This document shows, one piece after another, positions 36,130 to 49,059 of a stretch of DNA of 64,000 nucleotides. The stretch lies in contig NC_135222.1 in NCBI RefSeq assembly GCF_052324685.1, positions 496,001 through 560,000 on the forward strand, given 5' to 3'. The stretch comes from Brachyhypopomus gauderio (lineage: Eukaryota > Chordata > Actinopteri > Gymnotiformes > Hypopomidae). The notes under the pieces were generated by a model. It was not told where the DNA came from. It did no database searches and saw nothing but the letters and a program-made list of their open reading frames with translations. Position 1 is the first letter of the stretch. The number at the start of each line of letters is the position of its first letter. The translations under genes were made by a program, and so were the position numbers.

Positions 36130-37553
36130 AAAACCAATCAAATAACTTTATTCAGAGTGTGCAAGTCAGTAGGTAACAGTGTTTGATTTCATGTTTATAA
36201 GGAAAATAATTTATACAATTCTAACAAGGTTTAATGTAACATGCCTCTTTAATAAATGGCACACACCGTCACTATGCTAAACAGCGTCATGTAAAGTATG
36301 GCTTCTGAAAGGTTACTATGCAAAACAAACCTCCACTATACATCACCTTTACTTAATTTGAGTCTAACATTCGGGCAATTTTGATTGTGTCCAAGTAGCA
36401 AATGGCACAAACGTCTCATACTTGGTCCTCTTAAATAGCCTTTCATCAACTGTATTTGTAAATTCTAAAACAGCCAATATTACTCCCTACTTAAAAGCAT
36501 TTCACCAGAACAGCCACATGAACAAATCACTTGATCTAAGCCTAGTCTTAGACAAAACCTTAGTCTAGGACAAGACTGTGCCCAAAAATTAGACAAAAAC
36601 GGTAAGCATAACAAAATTGGCATTTTAAAATCTTAATTTAAAGAGTGCAATTTAATTGGCCGCAAAATGACATGTGCTTGAGTGTGCGTGCTGCATTAAT
36701 AATTAAATTTTTCTACAACTAAAATGAAGCATAGCGACGAAGATTAACATTAAGGCTTACAGAAATAAACTGCCAAAGTGAACAAGTAAACTAATGTCAT
36801 TAGGAGTCAGACTACCGAGGAGGAATATAATCATTCATCTGAATAGATTGCTGCAGCAGATGCACACATTGAGAATACTGAGAAATGGAGCTTCAGCCAA
36901 TCGCATGCAGTCACACAGTGAACAGATTATACAGGCTTTTGAATATTTTAGAATAGATTTACTTACTCCAGCTTGGGAACAAAGTTGTTGGTAAACACTG
37001 TTCAAACTGCCTTCGCTAAAATGTGTGAGGTGAAGCATCATCCTCACTAAAGCTCAGTGGTTCCAGACTAGAAACCGGGCAATAAAACTGACCGTTACAG
37101 TTTAGTAGCCAGGCTGGAGTAACGGGGGGGCCGTGGAGGAAGCAAAAACCAGAAGCACCAATTGTTCATTCCCACATAATAATGGTTTCACTAAAACACT
37201 TCTACATCAATAACACAATCATGCACCCCCAACCAAAACCCACTTTTTAAAACATTTTTGCTGGCAGCACAATGCAGAGGGGAACATTTGGAGAAGACCA
37301 ATTAATACTTCAAGACACTTACACTCGAGCAAAAAAGTTATTCAGAAATTGCAGGTGCACTAAATAACGTGCTAGACGGCAACGCTGCGCTTTTTCTTGG
37401 ATCTTGATCAGTAGTCATCAGGATGCCTAAAGGTGGAGTTCAAAAGAAAATCACAAGTCAGGAAACGTTTTGATGAACTGGAACACGAGAGAAGAGAGGC
37501 CTTCTGAGAACAGAGTGCGCTTTTCTCTTTGAAGACTCACCCGTTCCCCTCCC
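36130..37553 (-). other. bsg: Probable bsg 3'UTR
   Basis: AT-rich, gene-free sequence directly downstream of the bsg stop, ending near a minus-strand AATAAA (plus 36147-36152). A GTGAGT donor near 37541 and a cacctttag acceptor near 37429 could delimit a small 3'UTR intron. Both the end and that intron are inferences. Confidence 0.45.
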
Positions 37554-37614
37554 TTAGTTGGAGTTCCTTTGTCGCACGTTCTTGTCTTTGTGGTTTGTAG
37601 CTGCATTGCTCTTC
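37554..37614 (-). CDS. bsg: bsg exon 8: cytoplasmic tail end
   Basis: Encodes KSNAATNHKDKNVRQRNSN, then TAA at 37556-37554. It matches the basigin tail (human ends VRQRNSS). The acceptor is tctttcag. Confidence 0.93.
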
Positions 37615-40163
37615 CTGAAAGACATCAGTAGTTTGGATTTCACTCAAACCCACCAACATGCCTGCTGCACGATTCTAGAACAAACTACTCAAGACCACAA
37701 CATGGCAATAATGTGAAATTAATCACTTACAGTGGTGCAGATCCTGAGTCATCATCTAGAAATCAGAAAACATATCAAAAACATGGAAAATAACATTAAT
37801 TTTGTAGGTTTGGAAGAATTCTTATTTCACTTCAAAAGCCAAGTTAAAGTACATGAGTATATCAGCTGACCAAGCTCTGCATAAAAGCATTTGGTAATCA
37901 CTTGAAAAATTTATACAAGGAGTATTTAACACCACCATGGCTAAACTTGATCGCTTCTTCAAGAAATGACCACCAACCAAGTAGAATAACTACACCCATC
38001 AGGACTCTTGAGGCATAATCTAAACACTCAATAACGGTCCATGCAAAAATAATGCTGTTAGATTACCATGCGACATGTTCGATCACATATGAAAGTTTTA
38101 CCCAGTGTAAGTTTTCCATGCAGCGAATATATCAAAAATACACCCTCATATTCACACAAGTGGCCCACGTGAGACCTGAAGAGGGTGCTCCTGCGTGGCT
38201 GACCCCCCCCCCCCCCCCCCCCCCCCCCGTCCTCCCAGTTCCCGTCCCCCACCCGCCTGTCTTGCATTCTGTCCCTGAACGGTGTGAAGGACTTCACTGT
38301 CCATCTGAGCTGCAGTACATCATGCAATGACGATATGATGCAGAGAGCATGCAAAATGGGGCCACTAAACATCCCAAATACACTCAAATATCTTGGTTAT
38401 TTGACCACATATCTGGACTGGCTTCAATAAACAAAAAATTATAGAAAAATAAAATGGAAAAAAAAAAAAAAAAAAAAAAAAACCAAATCTGGCCTGGCTC
38501 AGGTCAGACTTAAATCAACCTTTTCACTGGCCATGTAGCAAATCACAAATCAGTATCCACCCCCCACTTCTATTTTTATTGGTGGAAACAGTGCCCCCCC
38601 CCCCCCCCCCCCGGACCAGTGAAAGAGCTGTTCATTTTTCAACGTGTTTGGGAGCGGCTAACTCGATGCAAGAAGCGTGTGTCAACGCCAAAGGTTTGCT
38701 CCATGTTCCTAGCCTGAGTAAAACCACTCCAACCCAACATGCAGTTTTGAGCACTTACCACAACGTAAACGCAGCAGCGACCAGAGGAGTAAACAACATA
38801 AATAATAAAAAACAGACCTGACTAAGGCACTACAAACAAGAATGCAAATACTGTAAAATAATCAAATTAAAATAATAGAAAAAAAAGAAAATGTATATTA
38901 AAAGAAAATCCTTAAAATTGTCCTTAAAAGAAGGTGAAAATAATATATATATATATTTAAAAAATAAATATAAAAAACTGACCGTGTGTACATTGAGTGT
39001 GTTGCAAACAAACACTGCTGGATGAACTGGCCTCGGCACTTACCGTCGTTAACCTCATCGGGCTTTCTCCTCTTCTCATAGATGAAGATGATGGTGACGA
39101 GGATGATGACCTCGGCCACGATGCCGAGGAAGGGCCACAGGGCGGCCAGGCGGCTGCGAACGCGGAGGTGGATCTTGTCGGCGTGCCTTCCCAGCTCATT
39201 CTCCCCTGCGCACTCGTAATCGCCCATGTCGGCGTTGATGTCCAGGTTCTCGATGTACAGCGTGGAACTGTTGTCCGTGCTCCTGATCATGTAGTTCTTA
39301 GTGCCATTAACGATGGCCTGTTGGCGATTAAGACATTTATTGGTCACCTGTTCCTTTAAAATGTTGGCGATGACCATCTGTAACGGTGCTAAATGTGCAA
39401 GAACAAAGCGATTCTTTCATAGCGACGTGCAGCTACTCTGTGAACGGTGCATATTGTACCCGTACCGTCTTGACGTCACCAAGCTTGTACCATTTCCAGT
39501 CGGTTGGTAATGGGTAGCTGTGGCTTACACACACCAGCGAGGCCTTGTCGTTCTCGTTACTGTTCTCAGAATGCTTGTAGGCAGAAACATGAGGCGCCAC
39601 TGAGGAGAACAGAACGCATTACTGAATGGTTATGGTGGTTTCTTGTAGTAAGCACTTATTTAATACTCAATATTTAACGTTTCCTGATTAGCAATAAAGC
39701 CCATGCTGCTCTGCACAAGACAGACAGCAGAAACAAGGTTGAATGTTACTCTTCACTCTTACTCTTCACTTCAATGTTCTCTTCGACTTCTGGGTTAGTC
39801 ATGAACACACAGGTGTACAATCCAGCAGAGTGGGAATCAATCTTGGGAATGCTGGGGAGAGGGGAAAAGAAGAAGTGAGGACTACAAATCCCATGATGCC
39901 CTGCTCCAAGAGCAGAGTCACCCCGTCATGGCCTAGAACATCAACACATTTAGATTAATTCAAAACACACGTTTTCTCAGGTGGAGGGCCGGGGCATAAA
40001 CAAACAGCTTCCAGCTGGAACAATACTGACAGATTGCATGATCGTATGATCTCCAACGGGGAATTTAGGTGAGAGGGTGGGGCGGGTGAGGCGCTTAGCC
40101 CTGCCAGTCACCCTCACTAGGCCTACAGGCAAAACGGCACATCAGTGCACTGCCTCCCTCGCA

Positions 40164-40205
<42 letters not shown>

Positions 40206-43200
40206 TTTGGAGTGAGACGTACTGGTAACTGGTGTAGTCAGAAATGGCGTCTGATTTGGATTTTTCGAGCAGCTTTCCGTTTCTGCTCCAGTAACTGCCC
40301 TTAACTGGAGGGACACCGGTAAGGTTGCAGCTAAGCAAAGCAGAGGTCTGGTTGATGACCGACGATGGGTCTGCCTGAATCTTAGCCACTGTAGGATGGA
40401 CAACAACAACAATTACACACTAGTCTGTGGTTATATGGGACATCTGACTTGCTAGTGGGAATACGATTTGGTCAGTCAACAAAAAACACACCTCTTGCAC
40501 CTTTTCATGCACAAAATCATCTATATATACATTTATATCTATTACATTTTATTTTTAGTTTGATTGTTTCTCCACTTTATTTAATAAGATAACCATCCAT
40601 TAGTTTGGCTTCAGCCCTTCAAAACCAACCAGTCAAAGAAACATAAAACCCTTATACTCTCACTCAAATACAGACTTAATATTTCACATAAGAAAAAACA
40701 AAACCCACCACCACACTGTACCATTATCTGGGACGTCAGCCAAGCAGTGTTTGATAAAAACACAGCTAATAGCCAAATTGCAGAAGCCACAGTGCAGTTG
40801 TTATTTACAGGATTATTACAGTTCAAAGGGATTGCAAGCAGAGACGAGAGACAAAATGGGGAAAGACGTCCATGCACAAACAGCGCAGCACAGTCCAGTA
40901 CAGGAGGAGCATTGACTCAAGGAATGTCCACCTAATGTCATCAGACTCCCATTTCAGAAACACGAGTCAGTTAATACTGAGCAAAAACACTAGCAGACAA
41001 TGTTACCACATTGTCTTAACATCAGCAGACTAGATTCATTATTTTTAAAGGACGTCACATACTGATGTTGGAAACTAAACGCTGAAAACAATAGCAAAAA
41101 TAAAAGTCAAGACTTGGCAAGAGGGATCGGTTTGAGGGCTCACACACAGCTAGAGGAGAAGGACTGTGGACTATGTTTGTCCGCCTGTGCAAATAAGGAC
41201 CAGACGGGATTGGGAGAGCATAGACAGTGTGTGGATCTAAGTGGATCTAAGTGGATCTAAGGGGTCTGGATCCTCTAACAAAAAGGACAGCGCTGGCCTC
41301 TTTTCTACATTTCACCACTCACGTTCGAACACAATTACGTTCGCTTGCGAGCGGATCCACTTGACTCTGGGCGGCGTCCTCAGGTTATTGCGGTCGGGGT
41401 CGTTGGAGGCGCGGCACTCGTAAACGCCCGTGTCGTTGAGCGTGAGGTTGTGGAGCACAAGGCTGCTGGCGGCATGGTGGACGTACGTGGTGTTGATGTG
41501 GACGCGCTCCTCCCGCGCCCCGTCATAGAGCTGGGACGCCATCTCAACCAGCTCCTCGCCCTCTACAAACCACCACTGCACCTCGGGAATGGGGTGACCT
41601 ATGACCTCGCAGTGCAACTCCGCACTGCCATCCACCATTTTCATCTGAGACATGGGGGACTTTATGAAGCTAGCTGAACAAGTGTCCGCAAAGGATTAGA
41701 GACCGGGCATTTGGTTTGTTTTAGGATTTAAAAAAAAAACAAAAAAAAAACAGCATTTGTTGAGATGATATGAAAAAGGTAGTGGCAAGAAGAAAAGAAT
41801 GGAAGAAAGAAGAAATAAGAATGTTAGAATGGAGAAATAAATACAAGATGCAACTTAAATCCATTATTAAAGAAAAGCAGAATCTTGTGCTGAAGTCACG
41901 AGAGCAGCATATGCATGCAGTTAACCCTAGACAACAAAGCAAATGTATTGATCAAGATTTAGCTAAACATGCCTTGGAAGGATGAGAAAAATGTGTGACC
42001 AAAGTAAATTACTAATTTCAAATGTAATGTAACATAGTATTTGTAATAACACCCTGAAGTAGTAGTCAAGTTTATTTTATTTTAGACTCGTGTAACTGTA
42101 GAGGTTAAAATAAATTTGAGAATGATCTTTCATCTGTGCTCAAGAGGTGAGGTCAAGCTAACCCCCACAGAGAAAGTACAATGGATTTCTACTTTCAAAA
42201 CAACAGACTAGAATAGAATAGGCAGGAGTAACACATCTGATAAATAAATAACCTTTAACGTCAAAGAATCTTTAACATCAATGCAGAGAACCCTTAGATC
42301 TCAGGAGGGTGCGTTTTTCTTAAAACAAAAAGCTACCGTACATTGTCCGAAAACAAGTCATGGGAGCACACCCTAACTTTCATCTCTCAGATGAAACCTG
42401 GGTTATATGAGCACCATGTATGATCATACGAAGAGCATTCCAACAAGTACCATCAGAACAAGCTCGCACGACCGTTGCTGTAAATATCACTTGCCCTTTA
42501 AATTGGCACATGCGGCATCCATTGGGTCGTCACAAAAGGTCACCTTCTCAACATTAACTGAATCTGATGCTTGACTAAAACTTGCCATCATGTTGAAAAG
42601 GAAAGGTTTTTGGATCAAAGTGCAAATTATGTATTAACTACACACAAATTTTATACTACAATGGTTAAAATAAATATGCTAATGAGTTCTACGGGCTGAC
42701 AAAGTTTCATTCAAGGATCAAAGTCTACATTTACTCAGTAGACCTGAACAAGACAAAGCTTGCCCTCTTCTGTTTCAAAGCTAATTTAAGACTGACAAAC
42801 CAGTACAAACATTAGTCCTGTAAACAAATCCAATCAAATAAGAATGAGGGACATGACAAAGAATCTGCACATGTAAAAAACATTTTAAAGAGTGAGTACG
42901 GAGGGGAATTGTTTAGTCAGCCTAACAGCTACTACCACCATACATACAACGACAAGAGAAATCATAAATAAGACTGCAAAGCTATAAGACTCTAATCCAA
43001 ATACATATTGACACCAGTTTCTCAGACGCACTGTATAAAACTGGCTTATGTGGCATTTGTGAAGGTTCGCTATTACTCAGGCATAAAGCACAACCCAAGC
43101 ATATAATGAGGAATGTTCCGCGAGCATTTTCTCCCATTCTGAAAGCAAAATGGCAGTCAGTAGGCAATTGTCAGACTGACAAAATATATAAACGCTTATT

Positions 43201-44976
43201 CAACTGTGGACAAATACCTGCATGCTCTTGCTAACCTAATTTCCTAAACTGTACTGAGCAGATGACAGAAGGCTCTAGAGAAAATCTAATTTTAATTCTG
43301 AAGTAGAGCTGCTACAGCTCAAGTCAGAGCTGGGGCTGGTGCCATTGCCTTCCAGGGTATTCCCCAGGAACATATGCCACACATTTTGGGGACAGAAATG
43401 GGGACAAAAAAAAAAAAAAAAAAAAAAAACTAACTAACTAACTGTTGCTGGTCACGCAAAAAAAGGCTACAAAGAGACAAACGTAAAAGTTACCAATAGT
43501 GTACACCAAAACAAAGCTACGTGCCATTTAAGTGCATTGTTGGCTTGTGTGCAAGTTTACCTAAGCTGTCTGGAATAGAACAAATCCATCCCTGCTGTGC
43601 TCAGCATTGCGTTTCTAAATGCATGCCTGAAGCTGATTAGGTGTGGATTAACAGGAACTGACATTCGTTCAGCCGATACTGGGCAGCAAAACAAAGTGCA
43701 GTATGATATCCCCCATGGAAAGTGTGTGTGTGTGTGTGTACATTGGCAGATTGTTTGTGCATTTATAGAATTGCACAACTGGAAACGTATAAAAAGTATA
43801 ATAAACTTCAAACAGTGAAATGTTTCGTCACCACTTCTTTAATACCTCAGTTTGATCAAACGTGAAATAACAGGAGAATTGCGTCGCCTGTTACGCAAGG
43901 TATTTTCAAAGAAACGTTCAGTCGCCCACAACACAGACGGACGAGCCCAGCAAACTGGTCTGTTCCGCCTTAACTCCCCGCACGCCGCGGCAGGTCCATT
44001 AACACCATGATAACGGTGTTTAAAACGTGATCAACACACCAAATTCATAATGATCAACCTTACACATCCTCGTGAATCATCACGGAATCAGCACCGTAAC
44101 TCCAGCCGACCAGCCAGTAAGGAGCGATGCGTTTGCTGCATTATGTTTTATTACTTCTACACTTATTGCCAATTTTGTGATTACAGGTAGTTGGATACAG
44201 ACCTGTAGGTAGTAACACGTAAAAAATACATATACATTCAGGCCAACTGGTATTGTGAAGGCGAGATCCACTAGTCAGCATAATTAAATGAAAAGCAGTA
44301 TCCCGATGGTGAACTAGTAAGCTATGTTGGTAAACTGGAGTGTAGATGAGGGGAAGCAGGAGTTTCATCGCCCTGTTGTCTCACTAGACGCCTCGCAGGG
44401 TTCGAGCTGCTCCACTACGCCGTATTTTAACCCGTCTACCCAGCCACTAACTCAAATAACCAATAATCCAACCAAAACGCGATTAATGCACCTAAAAACA
44501 AACGTATTGAGGACGTAAACGATTTTTAAAAGCAGCCAAACCGATAAATAGTGAGTTTTTAATGCCCAAGTGAGCTAGCTGAAGGCAGCGTCGAGATGGT
44601 AGTTAGCGCGCGAGCCAACAGGCGCACGAGCTAACAGGCGCGCGAGGTTTCCACGGCCTGACAAGCGGCTAGCTCGCTAGCTAACGACTTAGAAAACGAC
44701 GAAGTACCTTTAGCTACCGGAGAGATAGTTATAGCTAACAATAGCCAAAACTACCACGGCGAATGCGTCGTTCCCTGAGACGACTTATAGTTTCGCGTAA
44801 AACGACACATCGGCGCGATTTGACACCACGGGTAACCGCCACTGAGCCAGTCGGTGTTTCTGCCTGACGACGCGGACTCAAAGACGTTAGGTGGTCTTAC
44901 CTGCGGACGCAGCGGCTTGGTGAAAACAAAACAAAAGGGCGATAAACCCCCACATCAGCCGCATGTTGACTTCCAT
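37554..44976 (-). CDS. bsg: Basigin (CD147), long isoform with Ig0 domain (8 exons)
   Basis: Single-pass membrane immunoglobulin-superfamily protein and chaperone/partner of monocarboxylate transporters. The long form with Ig0 is the photoreceptor form in mammals. Coding exons: 44976-44901, 41673-41323, 40388-40223, 39851-39763, 39599-39466, 39317-39044, 37755-37731 and 37614-37554. They total 1176 nt, giving 391 aa (human long form 385). Order: signal peptide (1-about 25), Ig0 (26-142), Ig1 (143-about 230), Ig2 (about 231-325), transmembrane helix WPFLGIVAEVIILVTIIFIY with the conserved buried Glu (341), then EKRRKP and an acidic/basic tail ending NVRQRNSN. All junctions are GT-AG and in phase. 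Confidence 0.96.
37731..37755 (-). CDS. bsg: bsg exon 7: 25-bp microexon
   Basis: Lies between tttctag and gtaagtg and encodes DDDSGSAP plus part of a Leu codon, aligning with the human DDDDAGSAPL segment. It is too short to appear as an ORF. Leaving it out would break the frame into exon 8. Confidence 0.92.
39044..39317 (-). CDS. bsg: bsg exon 6: Ig2 second half and transmembrane helix
   Basis: 274 bp. It encodes AIVNGTKNYMIRSTDNSS, the Ig2 C-terminal half with DMGDYECAGENELG, then the membrane helix with conserved Pro334 and Glu341, and EKRRKPDEVND. Sequons are at N276 and N288. Confidence 0.96.
39466..39599 (-). CDS. bsg: bsg exon 5: Ig2 first half
   Basis: 134 bp. It encodes APHVSAYKHSENSNENDKAS, LVCVSHSYPLP and TDWKWYKLGDVKT, with the Ig Cys and Trp of the B and C strands. 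Confidence 0.94.
39763..39851 (-). CDS. bsg: bsg exon 4: Ig1 C-terminal part
   Basis: 89 bp. It encodes IPKIDSHSAGLYTCVFMTNP and EVEENIEVK, containing the F-strand YTC motif. The donor is gtaaga. Confidence 0.94.
40167..40199. repeat. (GT)n microsatellite after the bsg exon 3 donor
   Basis: 33 bases on plus, (CA)n on the coding strand, 22 nt into bsg intron 3. Confidence 0.95.
40223..40388 (-). CDS. bsg: bsg exon 3: Ig1 N-terminal part
   Basis: 166 bp. It encodes AKIQADPSSVINQTSALLSC and NLTGVPPVKGSYWSRNGKLL. The donor gtacgt is followed 22 nt later by a (CA)n tract on the coding strand. Confidence 0.94.
41323..41673 (-). CDS. bsg: bsg exon 2: Ig0 cassette exon
   Basis: 351 bp, a multiple of three flanked by phase-1 junctions, so skipping keeps the frame and yields the two-Ig form (274 aa). 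It starts ASFIKSPMSQMKMVDGSAEL, aligning with the mammalian Ig0 start. It contains VQWWFVEGEELVE, YDGAREERVHINTTYVHHAA and YECRASNDPDRNNL, which is strongly conserved. Confidence 0.95.
41674..44900 (-). other. bsg intron 1
   Basis: About 3.2 kb. Includes an A tract near 43407-43429 followed by (acta)n. No other element is recognised. Confidence 0.7.
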
Positions 44977-45180
44977 CAACGTGTTATCTCTTAATAACGA
45001 ATAAAAACACTGCGGTCCACGATTAAACCTAGACCCCAACTTCACAAGCAACGCCGACTGCGAGATCGTCGGTATCGTCGCCCGTCGCCTCGTCGTCCTC
45101 TATTTGATCCTGACGCGCACGAGGACGCGCACGTCCGCACGAGACGCGACGGACGTCACCACGTTCGCTGCGTGCGCTCA
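44570..45180 (-). promoter_or_regulatory. bsg: CpG-rich bsg 5' region
   Basis: CpG-dense sequence spans intron 1 start, exon 1 and upstream DNA (for example gacgcgcacgaggacgcgca near 45110), with no obvious TATA box. This is typical of a housekeeping-type promoter. The transcription start cannot be fixed from sequence. Confidence 0.5.
44901..44976 (-). CDS. bsg: bsg exon 1: signal peptide
   Basis: Encodes MEVNMRLMWGFIALLFCFHQ and AAASA, a typical signal peptide. The second Met (44964) has the better -3 base (A), so translation could start there, shortening the protein by four residues. The donor is gtaaga. Confidence 0.88.
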
Positions 45181-45680
45181 GGCAAACATTTATTGTAATG
45201 TTATTGTGCAAGCATTACAATTATTAAAATTTACAGAGAAGTCTGACACATGTCCTTCATGAATTGTGCAGGCAATGTGTATTAGTACTATTTTTACAAT
45301 AGTTTTCAAACTTGTGTTAGTGACATGTCCACGCCTTAAAAACACCCCAATGCCCAAATATGCCGCAAATAACAATATTTACTGTATAATATAAACAATG
45401 TGATAAAGAAATAAATTACAAAAGCCACAGTATTCTTCTTCATCTGCTCTTCATATGTATAGTGTGTACGTAGTAGTAATGTGATACATACCTCTTCAGT
45501 AATTTGTGTACTTCAGTACCTTAATATAGTGAAAATATAGATTTGTATAGAATGTCTTTTCACTTAGGATCAAATAAAGGTAAATGTATAATCTCAGTAT
45601 AAATTCAGATTTATTTGTCATCATATTACACAAAATGCCTTCCAAAATTAAAATATCCAAAAGCATAAAAGCAAACCAGT

Positions 45681-45682
<2 letters not shown>

Positions 45683-45757
<75 letters not shown>
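45683..45757. repeat. (GT)n microsatellite
   Basis: About 74 uninterrupted bases in intergenic DNA upstream of bsg. Confidence 0.97.
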
Positions 45758-48700
45758 CCTATCGCCAGAAGAGGGCAGCGTTACTGTAGAAACATTTAAT
45801 TTTTTTAAGACAATGGCTTTCTCTCCCACCTGACATTTCAGGGTGTGGAGCAACCATACAATCTCAAACATATCGAGTTACATTTCCTGTACAGCCTCTC
45901 ATTTTTATTATGTTAGTAATGTTTTGCTATAATCTACTACCTCACTAATTCAAAATAGTCTAAGTGGAAGGTCTGAGTGCAATTTAACTTTTTGTTTAAT
46001 TATTTCTTTTCATCTGTGTTCTCTCTCTGCAGTCAGTTTTGACAGAATAAATGAAAGAGTTCAAATTCTTCCTCACCTTTGTTTGTGTAGAACTACAACA
46101 AAGATCCTTCGTGCATGAAAGAGGATAAAGTTGTTTTGGTATATTACTGCCTGCCCCAGGGCTGGACTGTCCCAGAGGTCTCTAGTGTCTGTTGACTCCT
46201 GCTACACCCACATCCCTGAGGGACCAGGGTGGATATGGATTTCATGGATTTCACGCAAATTTTATGGTCCAGCAAGAGGCCATGAGGAAAGCATTGCAAT
46301 ATTGAAAAAAGTCACAGATACCACAGAAAACTGAGTGTAGATCTAACTTGTTTTGAGAAAGATATAAAAGAACAAAGATGTTGATATGGTAAGATTTTTT
46401 CAAAATCATGCATCTCTAATAAGGTCAGAATGAATTTAATAATTCCAATTTACTAAAGCATGTTTTCCAGAGTTAGTTTTGTCTAAATATTCAAACCACA
46501 TCATTGAATCAATCTAGCACATTCTGTTCATTTTTTAACCACACAGTAAATGCTGTCCAAGCATGTGATACACTCTCATAACCATAAGAATATGATACGT
46601 AAATGCTTTCAAATGATAATGCATTGATATCTGAGAAGATCATTCTAGATATCTGAGAAGAAATTTAATGTTCCCATATTAGTGAGTCATCACTATTAGC
46701 TAGCTAGCTTCCACTGCTTAATGGAAATCCTGCGTGTTTACATTTTTAGTTTTGACATTTTGTTTTGCTTAGTTGGGCATTAAAATCATATTTACCTTTC
46801 TGTCATACATATATGGAGAACTGGAGAAGTGGAAGAATATTACTGTTTTTTAAAATATGTTTTAAACATGAACCAAAATGCATCAAACTGAGGTGAGCAC
46901 CTATTTTTGGTCAAAAAGTAGGCAATTATTCAAGTAAGCATGTTCACTGTTGAATTATTTAAAACATTGACTAAATGCATACAATATATTAAATAATGAA
47001 TAATATTAATTCATATATAAATTAATGACTTCATTGGAGAACTATTAGGTCCCTCAAGTGCTTCACACTGTGCACATACTGTGAGGTTGCCCAGCTGGTT
47101 CGTGGGGTGACTTATTTTTCCACAGGGTGGGGTAGGCTCCTTCAATCTGCCCTCATTGTGTGTGTCTGGTCCCGTGATAAGCCTGCTCTGTTCGCATATG
47201 TTTTATGTGTGTTTATCTTTGCTAGTAAGCTTTGCAGCTTGAGAAGAAGTTGGTTGTTTATTGCACTGACATTCAAGGGTGCACCTGTAAGTATGTTGGA
47301 GAGTCTTTGAAACAAGGAAGCTTTGAATTTAACTCTCCTTAGATCCCATTGGTTATAACCTTTAAGGAGTTGCATCAAACTGGCTTGTTACTCTAATTAC
47401 TGTAATTTAAGTACAATTAATGGTGTCATTACAATTCACAAAATTTGCATACGATTACACAATAGTAATTATCTGCATTGTTCATGCTAAGTTTAGGACA
47501 TGGTTTATTCTGAAATGGTGAAAGCTTGGAGTGGTCAATCATTAATGACACCTACCATGTGCTGCCTCTTTAATCTGCACGTTTACATATGTGTGTCAAG
47601 CTGAAGTGTTGAACTGGGGCTGTGTGCACAGGGCTCCTGCAACTTCAGCGTTCCAAGCCCACAACACATCTGTGTTGGTTCAGTTCTATTATAAAAGCCC
47701 ATTACGTCATAAACAAGTGTTTAAAACGTGCGTCTTGTATCTGCGTGTTTGCCCGTTATGATCAGTCCTCGCATTTGTGCCGCGACTGACGCTCTGGCAG
47801 CTATGGAATGTTTGAAAAACAGTTTTCTCAGAAGGAAACCAAGCATGTTTACCAAATTCCAAATTATAGAGCAGCAATGGGCATCACCGTCCTCCTCGCA
47901 CCCAGAAGCCCAACAGGCACGCATATACTTTGTTATGAGAAGAGGCCACAAGATGGCGCTTTTGCTTACCTTGTTGAAAATAAAACTTGGAAGATTGTCG
48001 TGGTACCTGTACCTGCGCTCTATTATATGACTTTTTATGAAATTTTAATTAACTCCACACAAGAGAAAGAAACCACATAAGTGTTCAAGTGTGTAGCTAT
48101 CCTTTCACATAGCTTTTATTTGAACATGACACATCTCCTTTGCACAATAACTGCATTTCATTAGCCCCTGGAATCTTGTCTGGACGGTTAACTGTTACCA
48201 ACCGAAAATGCTTTTCTGGCATATGATTATTTATGTAGACAATTACTGAATAGAAAGAGCTTCTATACCTCCATATTAGACCATTTTATATGTATATTAG
48301 GAGGACCTATATAACAGGTCATTGTCAGGCCTTTGCCTCATCAGAAAAAACGTTTCTTCTCATATTCTGAATGCATTTTTGGGTGGACAAGAACCGTAAA
48401 TCAGATCTCGATCCTCCGTTGCTTCAGAAACACATGTATCGTTATAGCAGGGCTGCTGAAGCAGTGATTTAGGATTTGTGGAGACGTTTTTGTAAGATGT
48501 CTGTCCAGCCTCCAAGTACACTGCGTTTCTGTTGCCTTCAGAAGCGTAACTGGAGGAAAAATAGGAAGAGCTGCCCGACCTTACTGCTGCGAGCCTCTGC
48601 TTCCCCTCTGCTGGCCTGAGCGCAAATTCACATATCACGTTTTGGGTGTGCTCGAAACATTTCTGACCTGGAATAGCGTTGGCAGGGGTAACGCAACATA

Positions 48701-49059
48701 TCTGAACACAATGGCCTATCAAATTTATCAAGGGTCTGTAACATTAACTGAATTATATTTCTGTATCAGACATGTTCTTTTGAAAATGTGAGACTAATTT
48801 ACTCCCACAGACTATGTTACAAAATCTTAAATGTGCTGTTTCATTTTGGTCCACTTTCTGAACAATAGACAATGCCCTCTTGAACTGCTGGTGCAAAGAA
48901 TATTAAAATGTTTACTAAGTTCTTACATTCTTTATCCAAAGAGCATCCACAAATGAAACAATAGACCACCCTTTTAAAAAAACCTTTCATCTCTATCATT
49001 GCTTGCAAGAGAATGCAGCAAACCGTGACTGTTGTGAGGTTGGACCCTGTCTGCTGTGG

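Larger units (their letters stand above)
32341..36130. other. Interval between the hcn2 start and the bsg 3'UTR
   Basis: Holds the VNTR, the GATA repeat, the CpG patch and the MITE. From 34421 to 36130 I see no gene, RNA or mobile element, only a poly-A stretch near 35858-35875. Confidence 0.6.

Noticed and set aside
41644-41673. Alternative bsg exon 2 acceptor at CAG|ATGAAA (exon start 41644)
   Set aside because: It would drop the conserved ASFIKSPMSQ start of Ig0. The acceptor ending at 41674 joins in frame and matches the family.
47728-48080. Overlapping 90-100-codon frames between bsg and fstl3
   Set aside because: Two overlapping frames of similar length with no domain, signal or splice context, within chance expectation.
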